Shown here piece after piece: positions 1 through 9,533 of a stretch of DNA of 20,491 nt (positions within the stretch are counted from its first letter, which is position 1; each line of letters begins with the position of its first letter). Location: the NCBI GenBank assembly GCA_013115135.1, contig JABANP010000728.1, forward strand, positions 1-20,491, written 5' to 3'. The notes under the pieces were generated by a model. It made no database searches, was not told the DNA's origin, and was given only the letters and a program-made list of their open reading frames with translations. The stretch is from Perkinsus olseni (Eukaryota > Perkinsozoa > Perkinsida > Perkinsidae). The translations under genes were made by a program, and so were the position numbers.

Positions 1-108
1 TCAGTTCCGCATAGTGGGCTCACTGACACCAAAATCGGGGTTCGCGAGCACCAACCCCTAGGGTTGTCTCCGTGGACGCACGGCGATAGTAGGCGGCCTA
101 CGGCCGCC
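1..108 (+). repeat. Left terminal inverted repeat
   Basis: This arm pairs with 9534-9645. It contains the block at 14-53 (GTGGGCTCAC, ACACCA, TCGC and CACCA sub-blocks in the same order and spacing as the partner) and ends in a GC hairpin, GGCGGCC-TAC-GGCCGCC, at 92-108. The similarity reaches back to about base 4, so the true outer end may lie outside the window. The hairpin is self-complementary and so is weak evidence for inversion; the 14-53 block carries the case. Confidence 0.75.
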
Positions 109-173
109 CACGGCACCGTCATTGTCTATAACGCGAGTGAAGCCCACCGATGATACCGCCAGCGCGGTAGACG

Positions 174-228
174 GTGAAAATCTAAGCGAAAGGGCGAAAA
201 TCTAAGCGAGAGGGCGAAAATCTAAAGA
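174..228 (+). repeat. Short tandem repeat, about 20 bp x 3
   Basis: Three consecutive copies of a unit reading about GCGAAAATCTAAGCGAGAGG lie just inside the left terminal repeat, the last one diverging to CTAAAGAAGGAG. Short direct repeats just inside a transposon end can be transposase-binding sites, but nothing here proves that. They do not recur at the right end. Confidence 0.7.
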
Positions 229-918
229 AGGAGAAAAACTGAAGAAAAAAAGACCTAGTGGAGTACTTACCGTAACCCCCGTCAACCCGAAACCCGACTC
301 AGGTCGCCCTTCGGGCGACCATCACCTCAAACCCGAAGGCCTAGGGTTATAGGTCATAGGTTATCCGAGAGTCAAAAGCGTAGTCCCAATCCTCTCCCGG
401 GCGAGCGCGAAACTTCTTTAGAAAATGGCAACTTTCTTTAGAAATATGGTTTTTCCCCCGCCAGCGCGTTGCGCGACTGAATTCGCGCGCGCCCAATCGA
501 TCGATTTTCTTTCAACCTTCCTTGTTCATGAAATTGGCTCTAACGACAGGTCCAGCGTCCGCAAGCGTTGTAGCAAGGTATATAATGCTTCACTCATTCG
601 AGTACTAGCTTTTGCCCACTCCTCGCAGACTCTGAGACACAGTAACTCAGCTAATAGGTATCGTAGCTAGTATGTTATGCGTGCTGTCCTGTCCCGAGCT
701 ATGTTGTGCGTGCTGTCCTGTCCCTAGCTATGGTATATTTCGGCGCGTGCGTGTTTTATTGGTAATATGATGTGGGTGTTTTTGGGCTTGATGGTGTGTA
801 CGTTGCCCTGGAGTTGTGTTCTACGGCGTGCCTAGCTACGTTTTCGTCACAGTCGAATATCAACTCAAAGATTCATCTTCTGGCATTGACAAAATTAATT
901 GGGTTATGAGTACCACGA
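229..918. other. Non-coding interval between left TIR and the transposase 3' end
   Basis: I see no convincing gene. An 81-codon open frame at 425-670 shows no family motif and is probably chance. The interval holds the hairpin at 302-320, a local duplication of CTTTCTTTAGAAA-like sequence at 411-446, a CGCGCGCGCC-ATCGATCG block at 468-509 (see findings), and a 29-30-nt direct repeat at about 671-731 built around TGCGTGCTGTCCTGTCCC. It would contain the 3' UTR and polyadenylation signal of the minus-strand genes, which I cannot pinpoint. Confidence 0.5.
302..320. other. Perfect 8-bp hairpin with TTC loop
   Basis: GGTCGCCC-TTC-GGGCGACC is a perfect inverted repeat with an 8-bp GC-rich stem. 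It lies between the left terminal repeat and the 3' end of the transposase region. No T-run follows it. Role unknown. Confidence 0.6.
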
Positions 919-1920
919 TCAACGGTGCTGCTTCTTAGTAGGTCGATCATCAGTTGATATCTTGCGCTTACGGCCTCTTTTGTTAGATCGGCCACATTTA
1001 GGACAGTACCAAGGCGCCTTGCGGTCGACGAGGTTCGGTTCGGGGTATCCACTAGCTCTCGCCCATGCTATGGCACAGTCCACGTGCCACCAGCCAGTAG
1101 ACCGACACCTCCGCGAAGAACAGTAAACTGCGTCGGAGTCCCAGATGCCGCCACAGCATCCGCTGAAATCTTTAGGGTTGGCGGCGGCGCGGATCTCCTC
1201 AGATGGTACCTCGTGACGTGGCCAATTGAAGTTCTCAAGGCCATCCTCTCGCACAGCAGCCTGCAGAGCTCTTCGGCGGTCAGCAGTGTTACCACGGATA
1301 CCATAGCGAGCACTGTGTGGAAGGTAACTCTCTGGGTTCCCAGTACCAGCTGCTGCTTTTGCTTTCAGACGTCCCTCGACCATACTCCACGAACGAGGGC
1401 TGTCTGCTGCAAGGTGTCTCGCCAGAGAGACTATGTGGGGACATTTCGATCGTCGGACATATTGTCGACAGGAACATCGTGGGCCACCGTTGGCTGGCAG
1501 CACAGAGACCGCTGGGCTTGTTTTGAAGGTCACAAGATGTAGCCCATTTATGGCTGCCTTGCCTTCATCGAATGTCTCAAATGATGCCGTCACCCTCTTC
1601 GCCACCCGTGCGTCGTTGTTGAGGAAGGCGGTAAGGCTCTCATGGTCAGTGACTCCGTAGCTTTGCAAGTACGCATTATCTATCGCTAGGTACACTTGAT
1701 TGGCATCCCCAAGATAGTGAGAAGACCTTCCACAAGAGCTGCTAGAGCAGTCTACCTTACAACATGATGGGTGACTTGTACCGGCGAGTGTCCGCGGCAC
1801 TTTACCAAGTAGGTGATGCCCAAGAGACTCATAGCGGTCATCGGCAGTCACAAAGCGTCCTGGGACCTTATGTTTGATTGTGAGTAGATAACTCTCGCCA
1901 TCCATCGTCGACCAGACCAT
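919..1920 (-). CDS. MULE transposase C-terminal part: SWIM and PHD-like zinc fingers
   Basis: A 333-codon open frame, probably the C-terminal section of the transposase rather than a separate gene. A SWIM zinc finger (CxC...CxH) uses C149, C151, C160 and H162; SWIM domains usually follow the catalytic domain of Mutator-like transposases and help bind DNA. A PHD-like finger follows, with C255, C256, C267, C272, H279, C282, C306 and C309, i.e. the C4-H-C3 order, although the first two cysteines are adjacent instead of spaced as CxxC. PHD fingers generally read histone H3 tails. The tail (311-333) is very basic (KRGRKRK) and could be a nuclear localisation signal. The first methionine is arbitrary: this frame overlaps the end of the preceding segment and is +1 to it. 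A 46-nt GT-AG intron at 1912-1867 would also join the frames in phase, but its 3' end lacks a pyrimidine tract. Confidence 0.75.
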   Translation of the reverse strand: MVWSTMDGESYLLTIKHKVPGRFVTADDRYESLGHHLLGKVPRTLAGTSHPSCCKVDCSSSSCGRSSHYLGDANQVYLAIDNAYLQSYGVTDHESLTAFLNNDARVAKRVTASFETFDEGKAAINGLHLVTFKTSPAVSVLPANGGPRCSCRQYVRRSKCPHIVSLARHLAADSPRSWSMVEGRLKAKAAAGTGNPESYLPHSARYGIRGNTADRRRALQAAVREDGLENFNWPRHEVPSEEIRAAANPKDFSGCCGGIWDSDAVYCSSRRCRSTGWWHVDCAIAWARASGYPEPNLVDRKAPWYCPKCGRSNKRGRKRKISTDDRPTKKQHR

Positions 1921-2221
1921 AGGCGAATTGGAGCAGAGTACACATCTTCCGACCCCTCAAGAACCTAGCTTTGATGACCCGATGGAAGGTCTCCAAAGAG
2001 TTCGATGTTCTGCCGCCGACTCCGCGGGTATGACTGGCGCTCCATCGACTTCTGAAGCTGGACCTATCTAACCATTTGCCGTCTTCGACCTTCTTCAGGA
2101 ATCCACGGAGAAGTTGGTTCTCGGCAGCACGTTCCTCCCACTTCGCAATGAACAGTCTAACCATTGTGGACCATTCATGTTCTGTAAGGACCCGCGCTAT
2201 AGAATTGAAGTCCGCTTTGAT
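1868..2221 (-). pseudogene. MULE transposase middle segment with the catalytic Glu (after an in-frame TAA)
   Basis: This continues in exactly the same frame as the 2222-3409 segment after a TAA at 2222-2224, and stays open to the stop at 1868-1870. It contains the motif TSNSLETFHRVIK, the classic region around the third catalytic acidic residue (E) of Mutator-like D-D-E transposases; taken from the methionine at 2164, that Glu is residue 58. Because the triad is split by the stop, the transposase can only be whole if the TAA is read through or this copy is decayed. I tested GT-AG introns that would remove the TAA: the two possible donors both leave TG before the junction, and the acceptors I tried recreate TGA or shift the frame. 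Confidence 0.7.
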
Positions 2222-3409
2222 TTACCACCAGATCGATAGCTCCAGCTGTGATGGCTTATGGCGCTTCAGCGCCTGCATGCAATGGAAGAAGCACGAGGTT
2301 ATGATTGTATCACAGCCGAAGACTCTCTTGACAGCATTGTGCAAGGCCTCAGATCCATCCTGCACTATCCTCTCGATATTAGGGAGAGCAAGCCCCGTAG
2401 ATGTTACAATCTCGTGAAACTGCCTCAGGGCTTCAGCGACGCTCTCCTGGTTCTCGCTGCGGACGATAGCCATCATAGCAGGTTTTGCCGAGCCTTCTGC
2501 TGTTATAGCCGAGACCGTAAGTATGGCGCAGTCTGCTGCTATAACGTTGAAGGTACAATCGATGGCAATTTGCCGTGCATTAACGTAGTTGCTTATCATC
2601 GCCGGAGACGTGAATGCCACCGCTAGTTCTTGGAGGAGCCCTTGATCATCTGTGCTTACCTTGGGAGTTCTCGAAGGTAAGCAAATGTTCGCTCGATCCA
2701 TGATAGCCGCATCCTCAGGTAGCGTATGACCATCCTCCGCCCGCTGTAAGGCATCTAGAATCTCCCGAACGTGGCCGACGTCGTCACCTTCCTGCGTGAG
2801 CTCTCTAACTTTCCGCAAGAAGGGGTATAGCTTGAGCCCGTAGAGCTTGCGCTTCGTGAGAGATGTAACGAGGTTCCTCACGTTGCCCCTTACATTCGGG
2901 TAACCATCATCGGTCTCTTTCAGATCCAGCCAGTTCCTCTCACGAGTCCCATATTTGCCTTCATCCCGCTCTTTACGCCAGTGCGCCAACAAGTCGGAGG
3001 CAGTGTACTTAGCATTGTTGTAGAGGAGACCAGCTGCCACGTCGACCAGTGCGGGAGGGATAGTGGCTGACCTACATTCGTACGTCCCGTGAGGGTGGTC
3101 ATGGAGGAACCACTCCTGCGGATCATCAGTGACTCCGCGGAGGCCGTAGAAGCTACATATCTTATCAGTAGGAGGTCCAGATTCTATAACCAATACTTCT
3201 CGTAGTTTGCACGTGTAGTCAGGCCATAGTCTCCATGTTGGCTGAGGACGACGAGGCTGCGTCCTGGGCTGTGCATCTGCTTCCGCCTGAAAGCGTCGGC
3301 GGCATCGAAGTACTCGACGATGCCGTGTCTCGGTGGTGCTCTTCTCGTCGGTGTAAAAGGGCTTCATCGCCAAGTATCGAGGAATCACGTCACTAATAGG
3401 CCCTCGCAT
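2222..3409 (-). CDS. Mutator-like (MULE) transposase, N-terminal and catalytic region
   Basis: A 395-codon open frame with Mutator-like transposase hallmarks. First catalytic Asp: D284 in ARQIAIDCTFNV. Second Asp: D351 in VQDGSEALHNAV, followed by the usual C/H block FGCDTIITSCFFHCMQALKR (H376). The third acidic residue lies after the TAA, in the next segment. Upstream, C67, C85, H103 and H105 (the last two in FLHDHPH) match the C-C-HxH pattern of the WRKY/FLYWCH-type DNA-binding fingers that commonly precede MULE catalytic domains. The enzyme would cut and paste DNA between terminal inverted repeats in the nucleus. The frame is open upstream of the first methionine into the end of the helicase frame, so the start at 3409 is not certain. 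It ends at TAA after SIWW. Confidence 0.85.
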   Translation of the reverse strand: MRGPISDVIPRYLAMKPFYTDEKSTTETRHRRVLRCRRRFQAEADAQPRTQPRRPQPTWRLWPDYTCKLREVLVIESGPPTDKICSFYGLRGVTDDPQEWFLHDHPHGTYECRSATIPPALVDVAAGLLYNNAKYTASDLLAHWRKERDEGKYGTRERNWLDLKETDDGYPNVRGNVRNLVTSLTKRKLYGLKLYPFLRKVRELTQEGDDVGHVREILDALQRAEDGHTLPEDAAIMDRANICLPSRTPKVSTDDQGLLQELAVAFTSPAMISNYVNARQIAIDCTFNVIAADCAILTVSAITAEGSAKPAMMAIVRSENQESVAEALRQFHEIVTSTGLALPNIERIVQDGSEALHNAVKRVFGCDTIITSCFFHCMQALKRHKPSQLELSIWW

Positions 3410-3524
3410 GGAGTCGAAGGGTTCATCCAGCCACTTAGACTCGTTGTCGACGTCGTTGGCGTCTGCTGGACCTCGATTAGCTCTAGCTCTGTGAAGGTCT
3501 TCAGGGCGATCACCGTCATCGCTC

Positions 3525-4250
3525 TCAGCCGAACACGTCCACTTTTTTCCATAGGTCGCTCTCCCATACCGGCTTCACGGGGGCGGCACCGAATTGACCG
3601 TGGCGTGTTGGTTCGGGGCCTCGGAGTTGGAGGGCATCACCGCACACGATGAGTGCTAGGGCCCCGAAGGGGCGTTCGTCTTGTCGCTGCTTCCGGAGCA
3701 TGATGTCAAGGCCCTCCAGTATAGAACTGTGCAGCGTTACAATCTCGTCCAAGACCAAAACGCTTTTTCTCCCCGGGCCGAACATCTGCAGCCGTCGCTT
3801 CTCCTTCAGGCCCTTCTCCATGAGGCGAGCAAGTTCCTCCGGGCAGCGCAGAAACGAGTTGTCCAGGGGCATGGCGTTGCGTGTGTCGAACCTCAACCCG
3901 AAGAACCCCATAAGTGTCTCCCCGCCAGCTTCTTGAGCTGCTAGAGCAGTTGCGGATATGACGTTGACGGTGAAGTCGTGCTCTCTCAGAGCAGCAACAG
4001 CGGCCCTGAGGAGGTGTGTTTTACCCGATCCAGCGAAACCAGTGATGAAATGGAGCCTTTGAGCGCCAGATTGAATATCTGATACTATAGTGTTAAGAGC
4101 TTGACTTTGCTGAGGATCCATGAGTACAAGAACTGGTCGAACTGAGTATCCTGAAAGAGACGATCCATGAATGACTAATGATTTGATTCTAATTCCAATC
4201 TTTGTTGGGTTGATGGGATCGAGTGTGCGCTTGATAAGGCCGATCGGCAC
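3525..4250 (-). CDS. PIF1-like DNA helicase, N-terminal half (truncated)
   Basis: A 241-codon frame with motifs of the PIF1/RecD2 branch of superfamily 1B helicases. MDPQQSQALNTIV (44-56) resembles the Q-motif region. Walker A is GFAGSGKTHLL (71-81). Motif Ia is ISATALAAQEAGGETLMGFF (98-117). Walker B is SVLVLDEIV (163-171), and motif III is VCGDALQLRGP (202-212), equivalent to the family's GDxxQLPP. The frame stops at TGA after KKVDVFG, so the second RecA-like domain (motifs IV-VI) is absent and the protein could not be a full helicase. Met44 is an equally good start. The transposase frame lies directly downstream, +1, with no stop between. PIF1 helicases unwind DNA 5' to 3' and occur in Helitrons and other large elements; a pairing with a MULE transposase is unusual. 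Confidence 0.85.
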   Translation of the reverse strand: MPIGLIKRTLDPINPTKIGIRIKSLVIHGSSLSGYSVRPVLVLMDPQQSQALNTIVSDIQSGAQRLHFITGFAGSGKTHLLRAAVAALREHDFTVNVISATALAAQEAGGETLMGFFGLRFDTRNAMPLDNSFLRCPEELARLMEKGLKEKRRLQMFGPGRKSVLVLDEIVTLHSSILEGLDIMLRKQRQDERPFGALALIVCGDALQLRGPEPTRHGQFGAAPVKPVWESDLWKKVDVFG

Positions 4251-4331
4251 GAGTAAGGGGATAAGTGGTTACTGGTGAATAGTAATCATCCCGCCCGAAG
4301 GCACAGGCACGGTGTGACGCCTTGTTTCCGC

Positions 4332-7300
4332 GCGTGAAACGGTCGTGTTCCCACGCGCTACCGTCAATACGACGATAATGAGGGTCTGTGGCTGTTGATA
4401 AGTTGACGGTCAGCGTTCAGTCGCGTGAAACGGTTACTCAAGCTCCTTAACGAAGCGGATACGACGATAATGAGGGACTGTGGCTGTTGATGAGATGACT
4501 GTCAGCGTTCAGTCGCGTGAAACGGTTTCCCTCAAGTAGCCCAACGAAGCGGATACGACGATAATGAGGGTCTGTGGCTGTTGATGAGATGACTGTCAGC
4601 GTTCAGTCGCGTGAAACGGTTACTCAAAGCACCTTAAAGAAGCGGATACGACGATAATGAGGGACTGTGGCTGTTGATGAGATGACTGTCAGCGTTCAGT
4701 CGCGTGAAACGGTTTCCCTCAAGCACCTTAACGAAGCGGATACGACGATAATGAGGGTCTGTGGCTGTTGATGAGATGACTGTCAGCGTTCAGTCGCGTG
4801 AAACGGTTTCCCTCAAGTAGCCCAACGAAGCGGATACGACGATAATCAGGGTCTGTGGCTGTTGATGAGATGGCTGGCGGCGTTCAGTCGCGTGAAACGG
4901 TTACTCAAGCTCCTTAACGAAGCTGATACGACGATAATGAGGGACTGTGGCTGTTGATGAGATGACTGCCAGCGTTCAGTCGCGTGAAACGGTTTCCCTC
5001 AAGTAGCCCAACGAAGCGGATACGACGATAATGGGGGTCTGTGGCTGTTGATGAGAAGACTGTCAGCGTTCAGTCGCGTGAAACGGTTTCCCTCAAGCAC
5101 CTTAACGAAGCGGAGACGACGATAATGGGGTCTGTGGCTGTTGATTAGATGACTGTCAGCGTTCAGTCGCGCGAAACGGTTTCCCTCAAGCACCTTAACG
5201 AAGCTGATACGACGATAATGAGGGACTGTGGCTGTTGATGAGATGACTGTCAGCGTTCAGTCGCGTGAAACGGTTTCCCTCAAGTAGCCCAACGAAGCGG
5301 ATACGACGATAATGAGGGTCTGTGGCTGTTGATGAGATGACTGTCAGCGTTCAGTCGCGTGAAACGGTTTCCCTCAAGCACCTTAACGAAGCGGAGACGA
5401 CGATAATGAGGGACTGTGGCTGTTGATGAGATGGCTGGCGGCGTTCAGTCGCGTGAAACGGTTTCCCTCAAGTAGCCCAACGAAGCGGATACGACGATAA
5501 TCAGGGTCTGTGGCTGTTGATGAGATGGCTGGCGGCGTTCAGTCGCGTGAAACGGATACTCAAGCTCCTTAACGAAGCTGATACGACGATAATGAGGGAC
5601 TGTGGCTGTTGATGAGATGACTGTCAGCGTTCAGTCGCGTGAAACGGTTTCCCTCAAGGAGCCCAACGAAGCGGATACGACGATAATGAGGGTCTGTGGC
5701 TGTTGATGAGATGACTGTCAGCGTTCAGTCGCGTGAAACGGTTTCCCTCAAGCACCTTAACGAAGCGGAGACGACGATAATGAGGGACTGTGGCTGTTGA
5801 TGAGATGGCTGGCGGCGTTCAGTCGCGTGAAACGGTTTCCCTCAAGTAGCCCAACGAAGCGGATACGACGATAATCAGGGTCTGTGGCTGTTGATGAGAT
5901 GGCTGGCGGCGTTCAGTCGCGTGAAACGGATACTCAAGCTCCTTAACGAAGCTGATACGACGATAATGAGGGACTGTGGCTGTTGATGAGATGACTGTCA
6001 GCGTTCAGTCGCGTGAAACGGTTTCCCTCAAGCACCTTAACGAAGCTGATACGACGATAATGAGGGACTGTGGCTGTTGATGAGATGACTGTCAGCGTTC
6101 AGTCGCGCGAAACGGTTTCCCTCAAGTAGCCCAACGAAGCGGATACGACGATAATGAGGGTCTGTGGCTGTTGATGAGATGACTGTCAGCGTTCAGTCGC
6201 GTGAAACGGTTTCCCTCAAGCACCTTAACGAAGCGGAGACGACGATAATGAGGGACTGTGGCTGTTGATGAGATGGCTGGCCGCGTTCAGTCGCGTGAAA
6301 CGGTTTCCCTCAAGCAGCCCAACGAAGCGGATACGACGATAATGAGGGTCTGTGGCTGTTGATGAGATGGCTGGCGGCGTTCAGTCGCGTGAAACGGATA
6401 CTCAAGCTCCTTAAAGAAGCGGATACGACGATAATGAGGGTCTGTGGCTGTTGATGAGATGACTGTCAGCGTTCAGTCGCGTGAAACGGTTTCCCTCAAG
6501 TAGCCCAACGAAGCGGATACGACGATAATGAGGGTCTGTGGCTGTTGATGAGATGACTGTCAGCGTTCAGTCGCGTGAAACGGTTTCCCTCAAGCACCTT
6601 AACGAAGCGGATACGACGATAATGAGGGTCTGTGGCTGTTGATGAGATGACTGTCTGCGTTCAGTCGCGTGAAACGGTTTCCCTCAAGTAGCCCAACGAA
6701 GCGGATACGACGATAATGAGGGTCTGTGGCTGTTGATGAGATGACTGTCTGCGTTCAGTCGCGTGAAACGGTTTCCCTCAAGCACCTCAACGAAGCGGAT
6801 ACGACGATAATGAGGGTCTGTGGCTGTTGATGAGATGACTGTCAGCGTTCAGTCGCGTGAAACGGTTTCCCTCAAGCACCTCAACGAAGCGGATACGACG
6901 ATAATGAGGGTCTGTGGCTGTTGATGAGATGACTGTCTGCGTTCAGTCGCGTGAAACGGTTTCCTCAAGTAGCCCAACGAAGCGGATACGACGATAATGA
7001 GGGTCTGTGGCTGTTGATGAGATGAGTGTCTGCGTTCAGTCGCGTGAAACGGTTTCCCTCAAGCACCTCAACGAAGCGGATACGACGATAATGAGGGTCT
7101 GTGGCTGTTGATGAGACGACTGTCAGCGTTAAGTCGCGTGAAACGGTTTCCCTCAAGTAGCCCAACGAAGCGGATACGACGATAATGAGGGTCTGTGGCT
7201 TTTGATGAGATGACTGTCTGCGCTCAGTCGCGCGAAACGGTTTCCCTCAAGCACCTTAACGAAGCGGATACGACGATAATGAGGGTCTGTGGCTGTTGAT

Positions 7301-8178
7301 GAGATGACTGTCAGCGTTCAGTCGCGTGAAACGGTTTCCCTCAAGTAGCCCAACGAAGCGGATACGACGATAATGAGGGTCTGTGGCTGTTGATGAGATG
7401 ACTGTCTGCGTTCAGTCGCGTGAAACGGTTTCCCTCAAGCACCTTAACGAAGCGGATACGACGATAATGAGGGTCTGTGGCTGTTGATGAGATGGCTGGC
7501 GGCGTTCAGTCGCGTGAAACGGTTTCCCTCAAGCAGCCCAACGAAGCGGATACGACGATAATGAGGGTCTGTGGCTGTTGATGAGATGGCTGGCGGCGTT
7601 CAGTCGCGTGAAACGGATACTCAAGCTCCTTAACGAAGCGATACGACGATAATGAGGGTCTGTGGCTGTTGATGAGATGACTGTCAGCGTTCAGTCGCGT
7701 GAAACGGTTTCCCTCAAGCAGCCCAACGAAGCGGATACGACGATAATGAGGGTCTGTGGCTGTTGATGAGATGACTGTCAGCGTTCAGTCGCGTGAAACG
7801 GTTTCCCTCAAGCACCTTAACGAAGCGGAGACGACGATAATGAGGGACTGTGGCTGTTGATGAGATGGCTGGCGGCGTTCAGTCGCGTGAAACGGTTTCC
7901 CTCAAGTAGCCCAACGAAGCGGATACGACCATAATCAGGGTCTGTGGCTGTTGATGAGATGGCTGGCGGCGTTCAGTCGCGTGAAACGGATACTCAAGCT
8001 CCTTAACGAAGCTGATACGACGATAATGAGGGACTGTGGCTGTTGATGAGATGACTGTCAGCGTTCAGTCGCGTGAAACGGTTTCCCTCAAGTAGCCCAA
8101 CGAAGCGGATACGACGATAATGAGGGTCTGTGGCTGTTGATGAGATGACTGTCAGCGTTCAGTCGCGTGAAACGGTTA
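4332..8178. repeat. Tandem satellite array, 94-bp unit, about 41 copies
   Basis: A regular array of a 94-bp unit whose fixed core reads GATACGACGATAATGAGGG, then CTGTGGCTGTTGATGAGATG, then CAGTCGCGTGAAACGG. Units differ mainly in the last third: class A has CAAGTAGCCCAACG, class B CAAGCACCTTAACG, class C TACTCAAGCTCCTTAACG, the last lacking a base or two. The mid-unit also varies (GACTGTCAGCG or GGCTGGCGGCG). Classes alternate and in places form an A-B-A-C tetramer of about 375 bp. Because 94 is not a multiple of 3, the short open frames in the array are not genes. It begins about 80 bp upstream of the helicase frame and ends 14 bp before the second array. Confidence 0.97.
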
Positions 8179-8191
8179 TTCATTTTGTCAT

Positions 8192-9496
8192 TTGGTCACG
8201 ATTTTAGCCGGACGCGGGTTCGACCCCAGGGCATGTCATTTTTCCGTTTCATCTCAAAGGGGCCTGAAGCAGCACGACGAGTTTCGGCAACGACTAGAAG
8301 ATGAGACATACGAACTTAGGGCCTATAGTGCCAAGCAGGCACCAGCTCGTATCTTCATAAGACCTGGTCATGATTTTGGCCGGACGCGGGTTCGACCCCA
8401 GGGCATGTCATTTTTCCGTTTCATCTCAAAGGGGCCTGAAGCAGCACGACGAGTTTCGGCAACGACTAGAAGATGAGACATACGAACTTAGGGCCTATAG
8501 TGCCAAGCAGGCACCCAGCTCGTATCTTCATAAGACCTGGTCATGATTTTGGCCGGACGCGGGTTCGACCCCAGCGCATGTCATTTTTCCGTTTCATCTC
8601 GAAGGGGCCTGAAACAGCACGACGAGTTTCGGCAACGACTAGAAGATGAGACATACGAACTTAGGGGCCTATAGTGCCAAGCAGGCACCCAGCTCGTATC
8701 TTCATAAGACCTGGTCATGATTTTGGCCGGACGCGGGTTCGACCCCAGGGCATGTCATTTTTCCGTTTCATCTCAAAGGGGCCTGAAGCAGCACGACGAG
8801 TTTCGGCAACGACTAGAAGATGAGACATACGAACTTAGGGCCTATAGTGCCAAGCAGGCACCCAGCTCGTATCTTCATAAGACCTGGTCATGATTTTTGG
8901 CCGGACGCGGGTTCGACCCCAGGGCATGTCATTTTTCCGTTTCATCTCGAAGGGGCCTGAAACAGCACGACGAGTTTCGAGCAACGACTAGAAGATGAGA
9001 CATACGAACTTAGGGGCCTATAGTGCCAAGCAGGCACCCAGCTCGTATCTTCATAAGACCTGGTCATGATTTTGGCCGGACGCGGGTTCGACCCCAGCGC
9101 ATGTCATTTTTCCGTTTCATCTCGAAGGGGCCTAAAACAGCACGACGAGTTTCGGCGACGACTAGAAGATGATACATACGAACTTAGGGATTATAGTGCC
9201 AAGCAGGCACCCAGCTCGTATCTTCATAAGACCTGGTCATGATTTTGGCCGGACGCGGGTTCGACCCCAGCGCATGTCATTTTTCCGTTTCATCTCGAAG
9301 GGGCCTAAAACAGCACGACGAGTTTCGAGCACGACTAGAAGATGATACATACGAACTTAGGGATTATAGTGCCAAGCAGGCACCCAGCTCGTATCTTCAT
9401 AAGACCTGGTCATGATTTTGGCCGGACGCGGGTTCGACCCCAGCGCATGTCATTTTTCCATTTCATCTCGAAGGGGCCTAAAGCAGCACGACGAGG
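8192..9496. repeat. Tandem array, 172-175-bp unit, 8 copies
   Basis: Successive copies of the motif CGGACGCGGGTTCGACCCCA occur with GGGTT at 8216, 8388, 8561, 8735, 8909, 9084, 9257 and 9430, i.e. spacings of 172-175 bp. Each unit also carries CATGTCATTTTTCCGTTTCA, GGGGCCT, AGCACGACGAGTTTCG and AGTGCCAAGCAGGCACC. The last copy is truncated at about 9496. The sequence is unrelated to the 94-bp unit. GGTTCGACCCC fits the RNA polymerase III B-box consensus GGTTCRANNCC, which suggests a tRNA-related origin, but I found no good A box at the normal spacing. The open frames at 8192-8476 and 9342-9884 are translations of the repeat. Confidence 0.95.
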
Positions 9497-9533
9497 CACG
9501 ACTGTTATTGAAGAGAAGGTGAGGTTGGTAGCA

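Noticed and set aside
40..70. Telomere-like repeat (CCCCTAGGGTT)
   Set aside because: It is a single occurrence plus one partial copy near 340, with no tandem array.
2222..2224. A hidden intron removing the in-frame TAA of the transposase
   Set aside because: Both donors near it leave TG before the junction; the acceptors I tried either rebuild TGA or put the rest out of frame.
4999..7165. Minus-strand frames of 64-66 codons with EGNRF, LNAD and INSHRP repeats
   Set aside because: They are translations of the 94-bp satellite; the unit is not a multiple of 3, so the frame changes at each copy and soon meets stops.
4332..8178. CRISPR array
   Set aside because: The units are contiguous and similar over their whole length, with no unique spacers, no cas genes and a eukaryotic setting.
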